DNA of 64,000 nt, taken from positions 62,001 through 126,000 of the forward strand of contig JAHBYV010000005.1 in the NCBI GenBank assembly GCA_019635795.1, given 5' to 3'. Positions 41,601 to 48,225 of this stretch are shown here, piece by piece. Position numbers and translations under genes: made by a program. Source of the DNA: Rhizobiaceae bacterium (GTDB lineage Bacteria > Pseudomonadota > Alphaproteobacteria > Rhizobiales > Rhizobiaceae). Below the pieces are notes generated by a model. It searched no databases and was not told the origin of the DNA. It saw nothing but the letters and a program-made list of their open reading frames with translations. Each line of letters begins with the position of its first letter. The first letter of the stretch is position 1.

Positions 41601-42156
41601 CGAGCGGGAGGATGTCGTTGAAGCCATTCGCAAACTCAGACAGGCTATTCAAAGCCTGAACCGGGAGGGACGCGAGCGCCTGCTGGCTGCGTTCGAGGTG
41701 GTGAACGGACATTTCCAGCGCCTGTTCAGCCATCTTTTCGGTGGGGGTACGGCAGAATTACAGCTTATTGAATCGGAAGACCCGCTGGATGCGGGGCTTG
41801 AAATACTTGCCCGCCCACCCGGCAAAAAGCCCCAGACCATGACCCTGCTTTCAGGCGGCGAGCAGGCATTGACGGCAATGGCGCTCATTTTTGCGGTGTT
41901 CCTCACAAACCCTGCGCCGATCTGCGTTCTGGACGAGGTGGACGCACCTCTCGATGACCATAATGTGGAACGCTTCTGCAATCTGATGGAAGAAATGGCG
42001 CGCACCACCGAGACGCGGTTTGTCATCATAACGCACAACCCGATCACCATGGCTCGCATGAACCGGCTGTTCGGTGTGACCATGGCGGAGCAGGGCGTCA
42101 GCCAGCTTGTTTCGGTCGATCTGGAAACCGCCGAGCAATTGCGCGAGGCCGTCTGA
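38698..42156 (+). CDS. smc: Chromosome segregation ATPase SMC
   Basis: A 1152-residue SMC protein that with ScpA/ScpB compacts and segregates the chromosome. Walker A is GPNGCGKSN at 31-39, two long coiled coils (about 165-490 and 640-980) flank a hinge domain about 500-640, the ABC signature LSGGEQ is at 1051-1056 and Walker B VLDEVDAP follows. The coiled coils are strongly alanine/glutamate/arginine rich. The gene is complete. A membrane-protein gene begins one base after its stop. Confidence 0.97.
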   Translation: MKFSKLRLLGFKSFVEPSDFIIERGLTGIVGPNGCGKSNLVEALRWVMGESSYKNMRASGMDDVIFSGSSTRPSRNTAEVTLFLDNSDRTAPPSFNDADELQVSRRIEREAGSVYRINGKEARAKDVQLLFADQSTGARSPSMVGQGRIGELIQAKPQARRQLLEEAAGVSGLHTRRHEAELRLRAAEQNLERLDDVTGELSGQIESLKRQSRQASRFKNLSVDIRKAEAIQLHLRWTAAKAQEAEARSALAVATSLVGERATQQMEAAKQQAIGAHHLPELRDAAASAAAALQRLTIAKGQIDEEEKRVRNRQSELDRRIEQLAADIERENQMVRDNAEILRRLAEEETTLRAEEAGSAEREIAMRAAFEQASATLALSEGALAKLTAERAEAVAQRNQTERALRDATERRERIARQLSDVDKELQGIADQISALPDPAEKRALVEAAQQRLAEAESAALAAEKAVVEARQAETAARPPVQEARAALQRVETEARTLAKVLSAGASDLFPAVLEQISVDRGFETALGAALGEDLDLPLDRAAAAHWGDIEPQPGDPALPQGVRSLADYARAPRQLARRLAQVGVVETADGPALQKLLVPGQRLVSREGALWRWDGVTASAEAPTPAAMRLAQKNRLKELDAEAVEATRILRAAEEKMATAEQAVRSLTEAEKLARQNWRDAQHALGQARDALERAEKASGELVKRRAALDEARARLAETADEAAASVSEAEMRLAASPDLAEMQARFDRMSADVSRDRATLADARAVHEGLSREAQARKRRLEAIEAERASWTARAENADKQIALLTERRAEADDERQKLADAPDDLDQRRRALLLQLAQSETLSKTAAEKLQQAESRQAELDKAATASITALSESREARGRAEERLTAADERRAEVEARIQEALNVPPHIVIQHTGLGADDPLPDLAEVERTLERLKIERERLGAVNLRAEEEQKELSERLETIVSEREDVVEAIRKLRQAIQSLNREGRERLLAAFEVVNGHFQRLFSHLFGGGTAELQLIESEDPLDAGLEILARPPGKKPQTMTLLSGGEQALTAMALIFAVFLTNPAPICVLDEVDAPLDDHNVERFCNLMEEMARTTETRFVIITHNPITMARMNRLFGVTMAEQGVSQLVSVDLETAEQLREAV

Positions 42157-42157
42157 G

Positions 42158-42625
42158 ATGGACAAGCCGATCAGTCCGCTGCACCTGCTGGCTGCATTTG
42201 CGACCGGCGGGCTGCTGACGCTGATGGTTCATTTCAACGGCGAATTGGGCCGTTACGGCAATGCGCTTTTCTCCTCATGGACCGCGCACGGAACCGGAAC
42301 GATTGCTGCCGTCGTGTTCATTCTGGCGCTGGGCGGCAAATGGCGTTACGAGAATGCGCCCGAGCGCACGACGCCATGGTGGGCCTATCTGGGCGGCCTG
42401 TCCGGCGCTATGACGGTGATGGTAACATCATATGCAGTGAATTCGCCGCTGGCTCTCTCCGGAACGCTGGCGCTGGGTCTTGGCGGACAGGTGCTGTTTT
42501 CGCTGGCGGCAGACCATTGGGGATTTTTCGGCCTGCCCAAGCGCCAGCCTGAGCTTCGCGACCTTGCCGCCCTTGCCCTTGTCATGGCGGGCAGCGCCGT
42601 TATCATTCTCTACGGTCTGGGGTAG
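42158..42625 (+). CDS. YdcZ/DUF606-family membrane protein, copy 1
   Basis: A 155-residue protein with about five membrane helices (roughly 8-25, 42-58, 72-92, 94-115, 130-152), member of the DUF606/YdcZ group of the drug/metabolite transporter superfamily. The substrate is unknown. Basic residues fall in loop 2 (GGKWRYENAPERTT) and loop 4 (GLPKRQPELRD), which predicts the N-terminus in the cytoplasm. It begins one base after the smc stop and is followed 9 bases later by a second member of the same family. Confidence 0.83.
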   Translation: MDKPISPLHLLAAFATGGLLTLMVHFNGELGRYGNALFSSWTAHGTGTIAAVVFILALGGKWRYENAPERTTPWWAYLGGLSGAMTVMVTSYAVNSPLALSGTLALGLGGQVLFSLAADHWGFFGLPKRQPELRDLAALALVMAGSAVIILYGLG

Positions 42626-42634
42626 CGGGCCGCA

Positions 42635-43063
42635 ATGACACTCAATATTCTTCTCGCGATACTGGCGGGGGTTCTCGTAGGGCTCAGCCGCCAGCTCAAT
42701 GGCAAACTCAGCCTTTCCACGTCACCTCTTGTTGCCTCGTTCTGGAACCACATTGTCGGCTTTGCTGCGCTGACAATCATCGGCCTTTCGTTCGGCGGCC
42801 TGATCCCGGATGGCATCGCGAACATACCGTGGTTTGACTATATTGGCGGACCAATCGGCGTGATTTTTGTGGCGGCAGGGAGCTGGCTGCTGGTGCGCAT
42901 TGGCGCGGCGAACACGGCGCTTCTGATTGTCGGCGGTCAAATGGTATCTGGCGTTGTGATGGACTGGTTCATGGCCGAATCCTTCACCGTCGCGCCGAGC
43001 GCGATTGGTGTCACCCTCATTCTTGCCGGCATGGCGCTTATGCAGATGCGTACGAGGAACTGA
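42635..43063 (+). CDS. YdcZ/DUF606-family membrane protein, copy 2
   Basis: A 142-residue paralogue-type partner of the preceding gene with about five helices. Basic residues fall in loop 1 (LSRQLNGKLS), loop 3 (LVRIG) and at the C-terminus (MRTRN), while loops 2 and 4 have none. This predicts the opposite orientation, with the N-terminus outside. DUF606 proteins are known as single dual-topology genes, as adjacent pairs and as fusions, and this looks like the paired form. The transported compound is unknown. Confidence 0.83.
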   Translation: MTLNILLAILAGVLVGLSRQLNGKLSLSTSPLVASFWNHIVGFAALTIIGLSFGGLIPDGIANIPWFDYIGGPIGVIFVAAGSWLLVRIGAANTALLIVGGQMVSGVVMDWFMAESFTVAPSAIGVTLILAGMALMQMRTRN

Positions 43064-43101
43064 CCACCGTCACCGCAATCAAAAATAGAAATGAAATCCG
43101 A

Positions 43102-43175
43102 TCTTCTCGCGTGAGAAGAATTCCGGCCGCTGCGTCTGACAAAGCTGGGGACAGAGCATCAAACAGACCGGAATT
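43102..43175. repeat. Nested inverted repeats between the DUF606 pair and the liv operon
   Basis: TCTTCTC-gcgt-GAGAAGA (43102-43119) is a 7-pair hairpin. AATTCCGG (43119-43126) and CCGGAATT (43168-43175) are an 8-base inverted repeat 41 bases apart. Neither is followed by a T run. They lie 70-143 bases before the start of the binding-protein gene and may be regulatory. Confidence 0.35.
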
Positions 43176-43244
43176 GGAACGGCAGCTATTTGTTTGCACA
43201 ATTGACTCATCTACTGCCCGCCCCTCACTCTACGGGAGGATCGC

Positions 43245-44417
43245 TTGAAACGATTGATTGCTTCAGCTCTGGCTGCACTTTGCTTGTGTTCCACAGCTTA
43301 CGCCGACACGATTAAGGTTGGTGTCATTGGACCATTTTCCGGTCCGTTCGCCCTGCAAGGCAAAAATTTCAAGGCAGGCATAGACGCTTGGTTTGCCCTG
43401 CATGGCAACAAGGTCGGCGACGATGAAATCCAAGTGATTTATCGCGACGTGCCGCATGCCGATCCCGCGCAATCAAAGGCGTTGTCGCAAGAACTGGTGG
43501 TCAAAGAGGGCGTGCAGTACCTCGCGGGTTACTATTTCACGCCGGACGCAATGGCCGCCACGTCGCTGCTCGAACAGGCGAATGTTCCGATGGTGGTGAT
43601 GAATGCTGCGAGTTCGGGAATTGTTATCAAGAGCCCGTATGTAGTGCGCACGTCATTCACGCTTTGGCAGACGGCTTCGCCAATCGGCAAGGTCGTTTTC
43701 GACGCAGGCATCAAGCAGGCTGTATCGGTGGTGAGCGATTATGCACCGGGCATCGACGCCGACAGCGCATTCAGCACCGCATTCACCGAGGCGGGCGGCG
43801 AAATGCTCGAAACCGTGCGCATGCCGCTGGATACCAATGATTTCAGCCCGATCATGCAGCGCATAAGGGATTCGGGCGCGCAAGCGGTGTTCGCTTTTCT
43901 GCCGTCGGGTCCGACAGCGCTGGGCTTTGTCAAATCGTTCAACGATAGCGGCCTGAAGGCAGATGGCGTCAAGCTGTTTGCGACCGGTGACCTGACTCAG
44001 GAACCAGACCTGCCAGCGCTCGGAGATGCGACGCTCGGAATGCAGACCACATTTCACTACGCCGTGTCGCACGATTCTCCGGAAAACAAGGCATTTGTGG
44101 AAGCTGCGTCCAAAGCTATCGGCGATCCGAAGGAACTGTCTTTCCCTGCCGTTGGCGCTTTTGACGGCATGTATGTGATTAGCAAGATGATCGAGGCGAC
44201 CGGCGGCACGCAAGACGCGAAAAAGGCCGTGGAAGCGGTGAAGGGGCTTTCGTGGGAAAGCCCGCGTGGGCCGGTCAGCATTGCTCCCGGAACACGTCAT
44301 ATCACGCAGAATATCTATCTTCGCGAAGTTGCGAAATCTGCAGTCGGCGCCTACTACAACAAGGAGATCCAGACATTCGCCAATCAGGGCGATCCGGGTC
44401 TCGCCGCGATCAAGTGA
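43245..44417 (+). CDS. ABC transporter substrate-binding protein, Liv/amide-urea type
   Basis: A periplasmic binding protein of 390 residues. The signal peptide MKRLIASALAALCLCSTAYA precedes a type I periplasmic fold beginning TIKVGVIGPFSGPFALQG, as in LivK-like proteins (peripla_BP_6). The ligand could be a branched-chain amino acid, an amide or an aromatic acid, and the sequence does not decide. Translation starts at TTG behind a strong GGGAGGA. It is the first gene of a five-gene importer. Confidence 0.9.
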   Translation: MKRLIASALAALCLCSTAYADTIKVGVIGPFSGPFALQGKNFKAGIDAWFALHGNKVGDDEIQVIYRDVPHADPAQSKALSQELVVKEGVQYLAGYYFTPDAMAATSLLEQANVPMVVMNAASSGIVIKSPYVVRTSFTLWQTASPIGKVVFDAGIKQAVSVVSDYAPGIDADSAFSTAFTEAGGEMLETVRMPLDTNDFSPIMQRIRDSGAQAVFAFLPSGPTALGFVKSFNDSGLKADGVKLFATGDLTQEPDLPALGDATLGMQTTFHYAVSHDSPENKAFVEAASKAIGDPKELSFPAVGAFDGMYVISKMIEATGGTQDAKKAVEAVKGLSWESPRGPVSIAPGTRHITQNIYLREVAKSAVGAYYNKEIQTFANQGDPGLAAIK

Positions 44418-44460
44418 GGGCAGCAAGTCGCTGCGCCATTGACCCGGCAAAAGGCGGAGA

Positions 44461-45324
44461 ATGCAAACAATACTGAGCGTGGCCATCGATGCCTTGGCCT
44501 ATGGAATGATACTTTTTCTCATTTCCATCGGTTTGTCGGTGACAATGGGGCTGATGCGCGTGGTCAACCTCGCGCACGGCGCTTTCGCCATGATCGGAGG
44601 CTACTTCGCATCCTATGCGATGAGCGCCCTTGGCCTTGGATACGGCTTGGCGATAGTGCTGGCCGTCACTGCTACGGTTATTATCGCCCTGCCGCTGGAG
44701 CGCTTCCTGTATCGCCGCATCTACGGCGCACCGGAACTTACGCAGGTGCTCATGACGATCGGCGTAACCTTCTGCATCATCGGAATTACGAACTATTTGT
44801 TTGGGCCGACACTCAAGACTGTGCCGCTGCCGCCCGACCTGGCTGGCTCAACGGATTTGGGCTTCCGCACAATTTCCAACCACAGGCTTTTCGCCATCGC
44901 CTGCGGTCTGATGGTGGCGGCAGGGCTTTGGCTGCTGTTCAGCCGCACAGGATTTGGCATCAAGCTGCGGGCAGTGGTGGATAACGCGGCGATGGCTGCA
45001 TCCCTTGGCGTGCGCACACAATGGGTTTACGCGGCGGCTTTCGCGATTTCCGTTGCGCTTGCCGCGCTTGGCGGCGTGATCGGCGCGGAATTGCTGCCAA
45101 TCGAGCCATACTATGCCTTGCGCTATATGGTTACGTTTCTGGTCGTGGTATCGGTGGGCGGAGCAGGTTCCATTCCCGGCGCGCTGCTGGCTTGCCTGTT
45201 GCTGGGCGCCATCGAAACGGCGGGCCGCTATCTGGCGCCTGAGTATGGAGAATTCTTTTTTTATCTCGCAGTCATTGCGATTGTTTCGATTTTTCCACGC
45301 GGCTTGCTTGGACGTGCAAATTGA
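44461..45324 (+). CDS. Branched-chain amino acid-type ABC permease (LivH-like)
   Basis: A 287-residue inner-membrane permease with about eight helices, of the LivH type. Recognisable are GLMRVVNLAHGAFAMIGGY near the N-terminus and GAELLPIEPYYALRYMVTFLVVVSVGGAGSIPGAL, the loop that contacts the ATPases. It pairs with the LivM-like permease, whose start overlaps its stop by 4 bases. Confidence 0.92.
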   Translation: MQTILSVAIDALAYGMILFLISIGLSVTMGLMRVVNLAHGAFAMIGGYFASYAMSALGLGYGLAIVLAVTATVIIALPLERFLYRRIYGAPELTQVLMTIGVTFCIIGITNYLFGPTLKTVPLPPDLAGSTDLGFRTISNHRLFAIACGLMVAAGLWLLFSRTGFGIKLRAVVDNAAMAASLGVRTQWVYAAAFAISVALAALGGVIGAELLPIEPYYALRYMVTFLVVVSVGGAGSIPGALLACLLLGAIETAGRYLAPEYGEFFFYLAVIAIVSIFPRGLLGRAN

Positions 45325-46313
45325 CCGTGCTGGAGAACGAAGCCGAGACGGCGCACAAGCAGGGGGCCATGAGGCTGGTTGCAGCACCAATGCTCCTTCT
45401 GACCTTGGCGATAGCCGGATATTTCCTGTTTCCAGACAACCTCGCTTTGCTAACCCGCATCATCGCGATTTCATTACTGGTTCTTTCCATTGATCTGGTA
45501 ACCGGCATTTGCGGGGTCGCAACGCTGGGGCAGGCCGCGATGTTTGGAGCGGGAGCCTATGCGGCAGGCATAGGGGCGGCGCATTTCGGTATAACCGATC
45601 CGCTGGCAATGACGGTGGTGGGCGCATTTGGCGGGGCGCTGGCCGGGTTGTTGTCTGGGCTGGTCATGTTACGGGCGCATGGGTTGCCGCAACTGGTGCT
45701 TTCCATTGCAGTTGTTCACCTTTTTCATGAGGCAGCAAACAAAGCCTCTCGCTGGACCGGCGGTAGTGACGGCCTGACCGGCATAACGCCCAGCCCCTTG
45801 CTTGGACTGTTCGATTTCGATCTTTGGGGCCGCACCGCCTATATTTACGGCGTATTCCTTCTGCTGCTCACATTCGTTGCGCTGCGGGTAATTGTGTCTT
45901 CACCCTTCGGCATGTTGTGCCGGGGCATAGGGGAGGACGCGACCCGCATTGAGGCGATGGGCGGCGATGTGCGCGGCACGATGCTGAAAATGTTTGTCAT
46001 TGCGGGCTTCGTCGCGGGCACAGGCGGCGCGCTTGGCGCAATCTCTACGCAGGTGGTCGGTCTCGACACTCTATCATTCGCGCTATCAGCAGAAGCGCTG
46101 GTCATGCTGGTGCTTGGCGGCGCAGGTTCGCTCTACGGCGCGCTGACTGGAACAGTTACGTTTATGTGGCTTGAAGACGTTATCTCCGCCGCCAATCCAT
46201 TCCACTGGATGACAATCGTTGGCGCGCTGTTGATTGCGGCAGTGCTTTTCGCGCCACGCGGGCTTTATGGCGCCGTTGAGGAACTCGCCGCTCGGATATG
46301 GGGTCGGCGATGA
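45321..46313 (+). CDS. Branched-chain amino acid-type ABC permease (LivM-like)
   Basis: A 330-residue permease of the LivM type with about nine helices. GICGVATLGQAAMFGAGAY and the later LVMLVLGGAGSLYGALTG are family signatures. The start is a TTG overlapping the livH stop (TTGA). An internal ATG at 45369 would shorten the cytoplasmic N-terminus by 16 residues. Its stop overlaps the start of the ATPase gene. Confidence 0.92.
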   Translation: MTVLENEAETAHKQGAMRLVAAPMLLLTLAIAGYFLFPDNLALLTRIIAISLLVLSIDLVTGICGVATLGQAAMFGAGAYAAGIGAAHFGITDPLAMTVVGAFGGALAGLLSGLVMLRAHGLPQLVLSIAVVHLFHEAANKASRWTGGSDGLTGITPSPLLGLFDFDLWGRTAYIYGVFLLLLTFVALRVIVSSPFGMLCRGIGEDATRIEAMGGDVRGTMLKMFVIAGFVAGTGGALGAISTQVVGLDTLSFALSAEALVMLVLGGAGSLYGALTGTVTFMWLEDVISAANPFHWMTIVGALLIAAVLFAPRGLYGAVEELAARIWGRR

Positions 46314-47080
46314 ACCGCGAACCCGTGTTCGAGGCCGTTGGCCTGCAAAAAAACTTTGGCGGGGTGGCTGTTGCCGACAACATAACGCTGGCGCTTTATG
46401 CGGGCGACCGGGTGGCATTGATCGGCCCAAACGGGGCCGGAAAGACGACATTCGTCAATCTGGTGACGGGAAACGTTGCGCCTTCGGCTGGAAAAGTGCG
46501 TCTGGCAGGAAAAGACGTGATGGCAGAATCGCCCGCCATGCGGGTGCGCCGCGGTCTGGTGCGCACGTTTCAACTGACGCGACTTTTCCAACGCATGACC
46601 GTGGCCGAACACGTTGCGCTGGCAATTTTACAGCGCGAGGGGCGCACCGGTCGGCTTGTTGGCAACTTTCGCGCAATGCCGAATGTGCTGGCCGAGATGC
46701 GGGAGATACTCGCCACGCTTGATTTGTCGCTGGTCGCAGACCGTCTGGTTTGCGAGCTTGGTTACGGGCAGCAGCGGCTTGTAGAAATCGCGCTTGCGCT
46801 GGCGTTGAAGCCAAAGGTTCTGTTGCTGGATGAACCGACTGCGGGTGTGCCTGCTGGCGAGACAGCCCGCCTTGAAAGCGCGCTCGATCAGTTGCCGCCC
46901 GATCTCGCCGTGCTGATGATTGAACACGACATAGACCTTGTTTTTCGCTTTGCCCGGCGTGTGGTGGTGCTCGATGCGGGTGCCGTAATTTTTGACGGCC
47001 AGCCAGGCGATGCGGCAGCAAGTGCGCAGGTGCGCAGGGTCTATCTGGGGAATTTCACAGATGCCCGCCACCCCGCTTGA
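46310..47080 (+). CDS. ABC transporter ATP-binding protein (LivG-like)
   Basis: A 256-residue ATPase. Walker A is GPNGAGKTT, the Q loop is in VRTFQLTRLFQRMTVAEH and Walker B is VLLLDEPTAGV. The signature reads ELGYGQQRLVEIA, with glycine where LivG usually has serine (LSYGQQ). IEHDIDLVFRFA is the switch region. It works with the LivF-like ATPase and overlaps its gene by 20 bases. Confidence 0.93.
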   Translation: MNREPVFEAVGLQKNFGGVAVADNITLALYAGDRVALIGPNGAGKTTFVNLVTGNVAPSAGKVRLAGKDVMAESPAMRVRRGLVRTFQLTRLFQRMTVAEHVALAILQREGRTGRLVGNFRAMPNVLAEMREILATLDLSLVADRLVCELGYGQQRLVEIALALALKPKVLLLDEPTAGVPAGETARLESALDQLPPDLAVLMIEHDIDLVFRFARRVVVLDAGAVIFDGQPGDAAASAQVRRVYLGNFTDARHPA

Positions 47081-47789
47081 AATAGTCGATCTGGCTTCAG
47101 GATATGGCCTCACGCGTGTCATCGAGGGATTGTCCCTAAAAGTCCCAGCGGGCGCGCGTTTGGCAATTCTTGGCCGAAACGGGGTCGGAAAAACCACATT
47201 ACTCGCAACGATCGCCGGCCATGCGCACCGGTTTGGCGGCTTGATCAAAATGGGCGGGGTCGAACTTTCAATCTTGCCCGCCGATGCAAGGGCACGGGCG
47301 GGGCTGGGCTATGTGCCGCAAACGCGGGACGTTTTCCCTTCGCTGAGCGTGGAGGAAAATCTGTACGTTGGTTTGAAGGGCAGGCCCCGGCAGGAAATGG
47401 AAGAAGCCTTTGCGCTTTTTCCGCGGCTTAAAGAGCGCAGGCGCAATCTGGCCTCGCAGCTTTCCGGCGGCGAGCAGCAGATGCTGGCGATTGCGCGAAC
47501 CATCCTCGGAAAGCCGTCGCTGCTGTTGCTGGACGAGCCGCTGGAAGGACTCGCTCCGACAATTTGCGACGAATTGATCGCGGCATTGTCGAAGCTGGCA
47601 GAGAAAGGCGACATCACGATTGTACTTGTCGAGCAACGCATCGAGTACGCGCTGGGCTTCGCCGACAATGTGGTGATTATGGATCGCGGCCGCATCGTGT
47701 GGTCAGGGCCCACGTCCGACCTTAAAGCCCAACCGCAAACCATGGATAGGCATATCGGCATTAGCCGGCTGGATTCAAGGAAGGGATAG
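47061..47789 (+). CDS. ABC transporter ATP-binding protein (LivF-like)
   Basis: A 242-residue ATPase with Walker A GRNGVGKTT, signature LSGGEQQMLAIAR and Walker B LLLDEPLEGL, followed by LVEQRIEYALGFAD, all typical of LivF. The start ATG at 47061 lies inside the end of the livG-like gene. It is the last gene of the importer, and its stop is only 2 bases from the 3' end of the oppositely oriented tRNA-Gln gene. Confidence 0.93.
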   Translation: MPATPLEIVDLASGYGLTRVIEGLSLKVPAGARLAILGRNGVGKTTLLATIAGHAHRFGGLIKMGGVELSILPADARARAGLGYVPQTRDVFPSLSVEENLYVGLKGRPRQEMEEAFALFPRLKERRRNLASQLSGGEQQMLAIARTILGKPSLLLLDEPLEGLAPTICDELIAALSKLAEKGDITIVLVEQRIEYALGFADNVVIMDRGRIVWSGPTSDLKAQPQTMDRHIGISRLDSRKG

Positions 47790-47791
47790 AC

Positions 47792-47866
47792 TGGCTGGGG
47801 CGCCAGGATTCGAACCTGGGAATGCCGGTACCAAAAACCGGTGCCTTACCGCTTGGCGACGCCCCA
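47792..47866 (-). tRNA. tRNA-Gln (anticodon TTG), CCA encoded
   Basis: The minus strand folds as a complete cloverleaf of 75 bases. The acceptor stem TGGGGCG pairs with CGCCCCA, the anticodon stem CCGGT/ACCGG encloses a loop with TTG, and the T arm contains GGTTCGAATCC. G73 is followed by an encoded CCA. It decodes CAA (and CAG by wobble). Confidence 0.96.
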
Positions 47867-47898
47867 ACAAAGGACAACTCATTGATTTGAGTTGCCGC

Positions 47899-47927
47899 CT
47901 TATATTCATGGAAATCCGATATGGCAA
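47899..47927 (-). promoter_or_regulatory. Sigma70-type promoter of tRNA-Gln
   Basis: On the minus strand TTGCCA (47927-47922) and TATAAG (47904-47899) are separated by exactly 17 bases, each matching the consensus at 5 of 6 positions. The -10 box lies 32 bases upstream of the mature tRNA 5' end. Confidence 0.6.
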
Positions 47928-48144
47928 TCACGCTGTGATTGCATTGTGAATCAAAATTCGCGTTGAAATTTAGCTTCACAACTTTTGCGAGCCTGAGCGG
48001 GCAACGTCTGAGACATTTGAATTTAGTGATATTATATGTTGCATAATGTTCTTTTTTTGTTCTAGAAAGCAGGTGTCTGAAAGTCGAGTCGCGATGTGGC
48101 GATTTCGGTCTAACCGATTGTAATTGCGGGGAAGGGTAGCGCAG

Positions 48145-48163
48145 GCGTTGCGTTTCGCAACGC
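48145..48163. promoter_or_regulatory. Perfect dyad in the ppdK leader
   Basis: GCGTTGCG (48145-48152), TTT, CGCAACGC (48156-48163): an 8-pair stem with a 3-base loop, 62 bases before the ppdK start. There is no T run on either side, so it is an operator or an RNA structure, not a terminator. Confidence 0.35.
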
Positions 48164-48225
48164 AGCATCTTATCGATCTGCATGCGCGGGAAGCATGGCC
48201 TTGACCCGCAACAGGGAGCGAGCGA

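Larger units (their letters stand above)
47867..48225. other. Divergent intergenic region between tRNA-Gln and ppdK (359 bases)
   Basis: The left part holds the tRNA promoter and a 7-pair dyad CAACTCA-ttgatt-TGAGTTG (47875-47894) that falls in the 5' leader of the tRNA precursor. The middle (about 47940-48120) is A/T richer than the surroundings and I see no gene in it. The right part holds the leader of ppdK with a perfect hairpin at 48145-48163. Confidence 0.55.

Noticed and set aside
43064-47866. Genomic island inserted at tRNA-Gln
   Set aside because: The liv operon abuts the tRNA 3' end, the usual island site, but I see no integrase, no duplicated tRNA 3' segment at the other border and no obvious shift in base composition.
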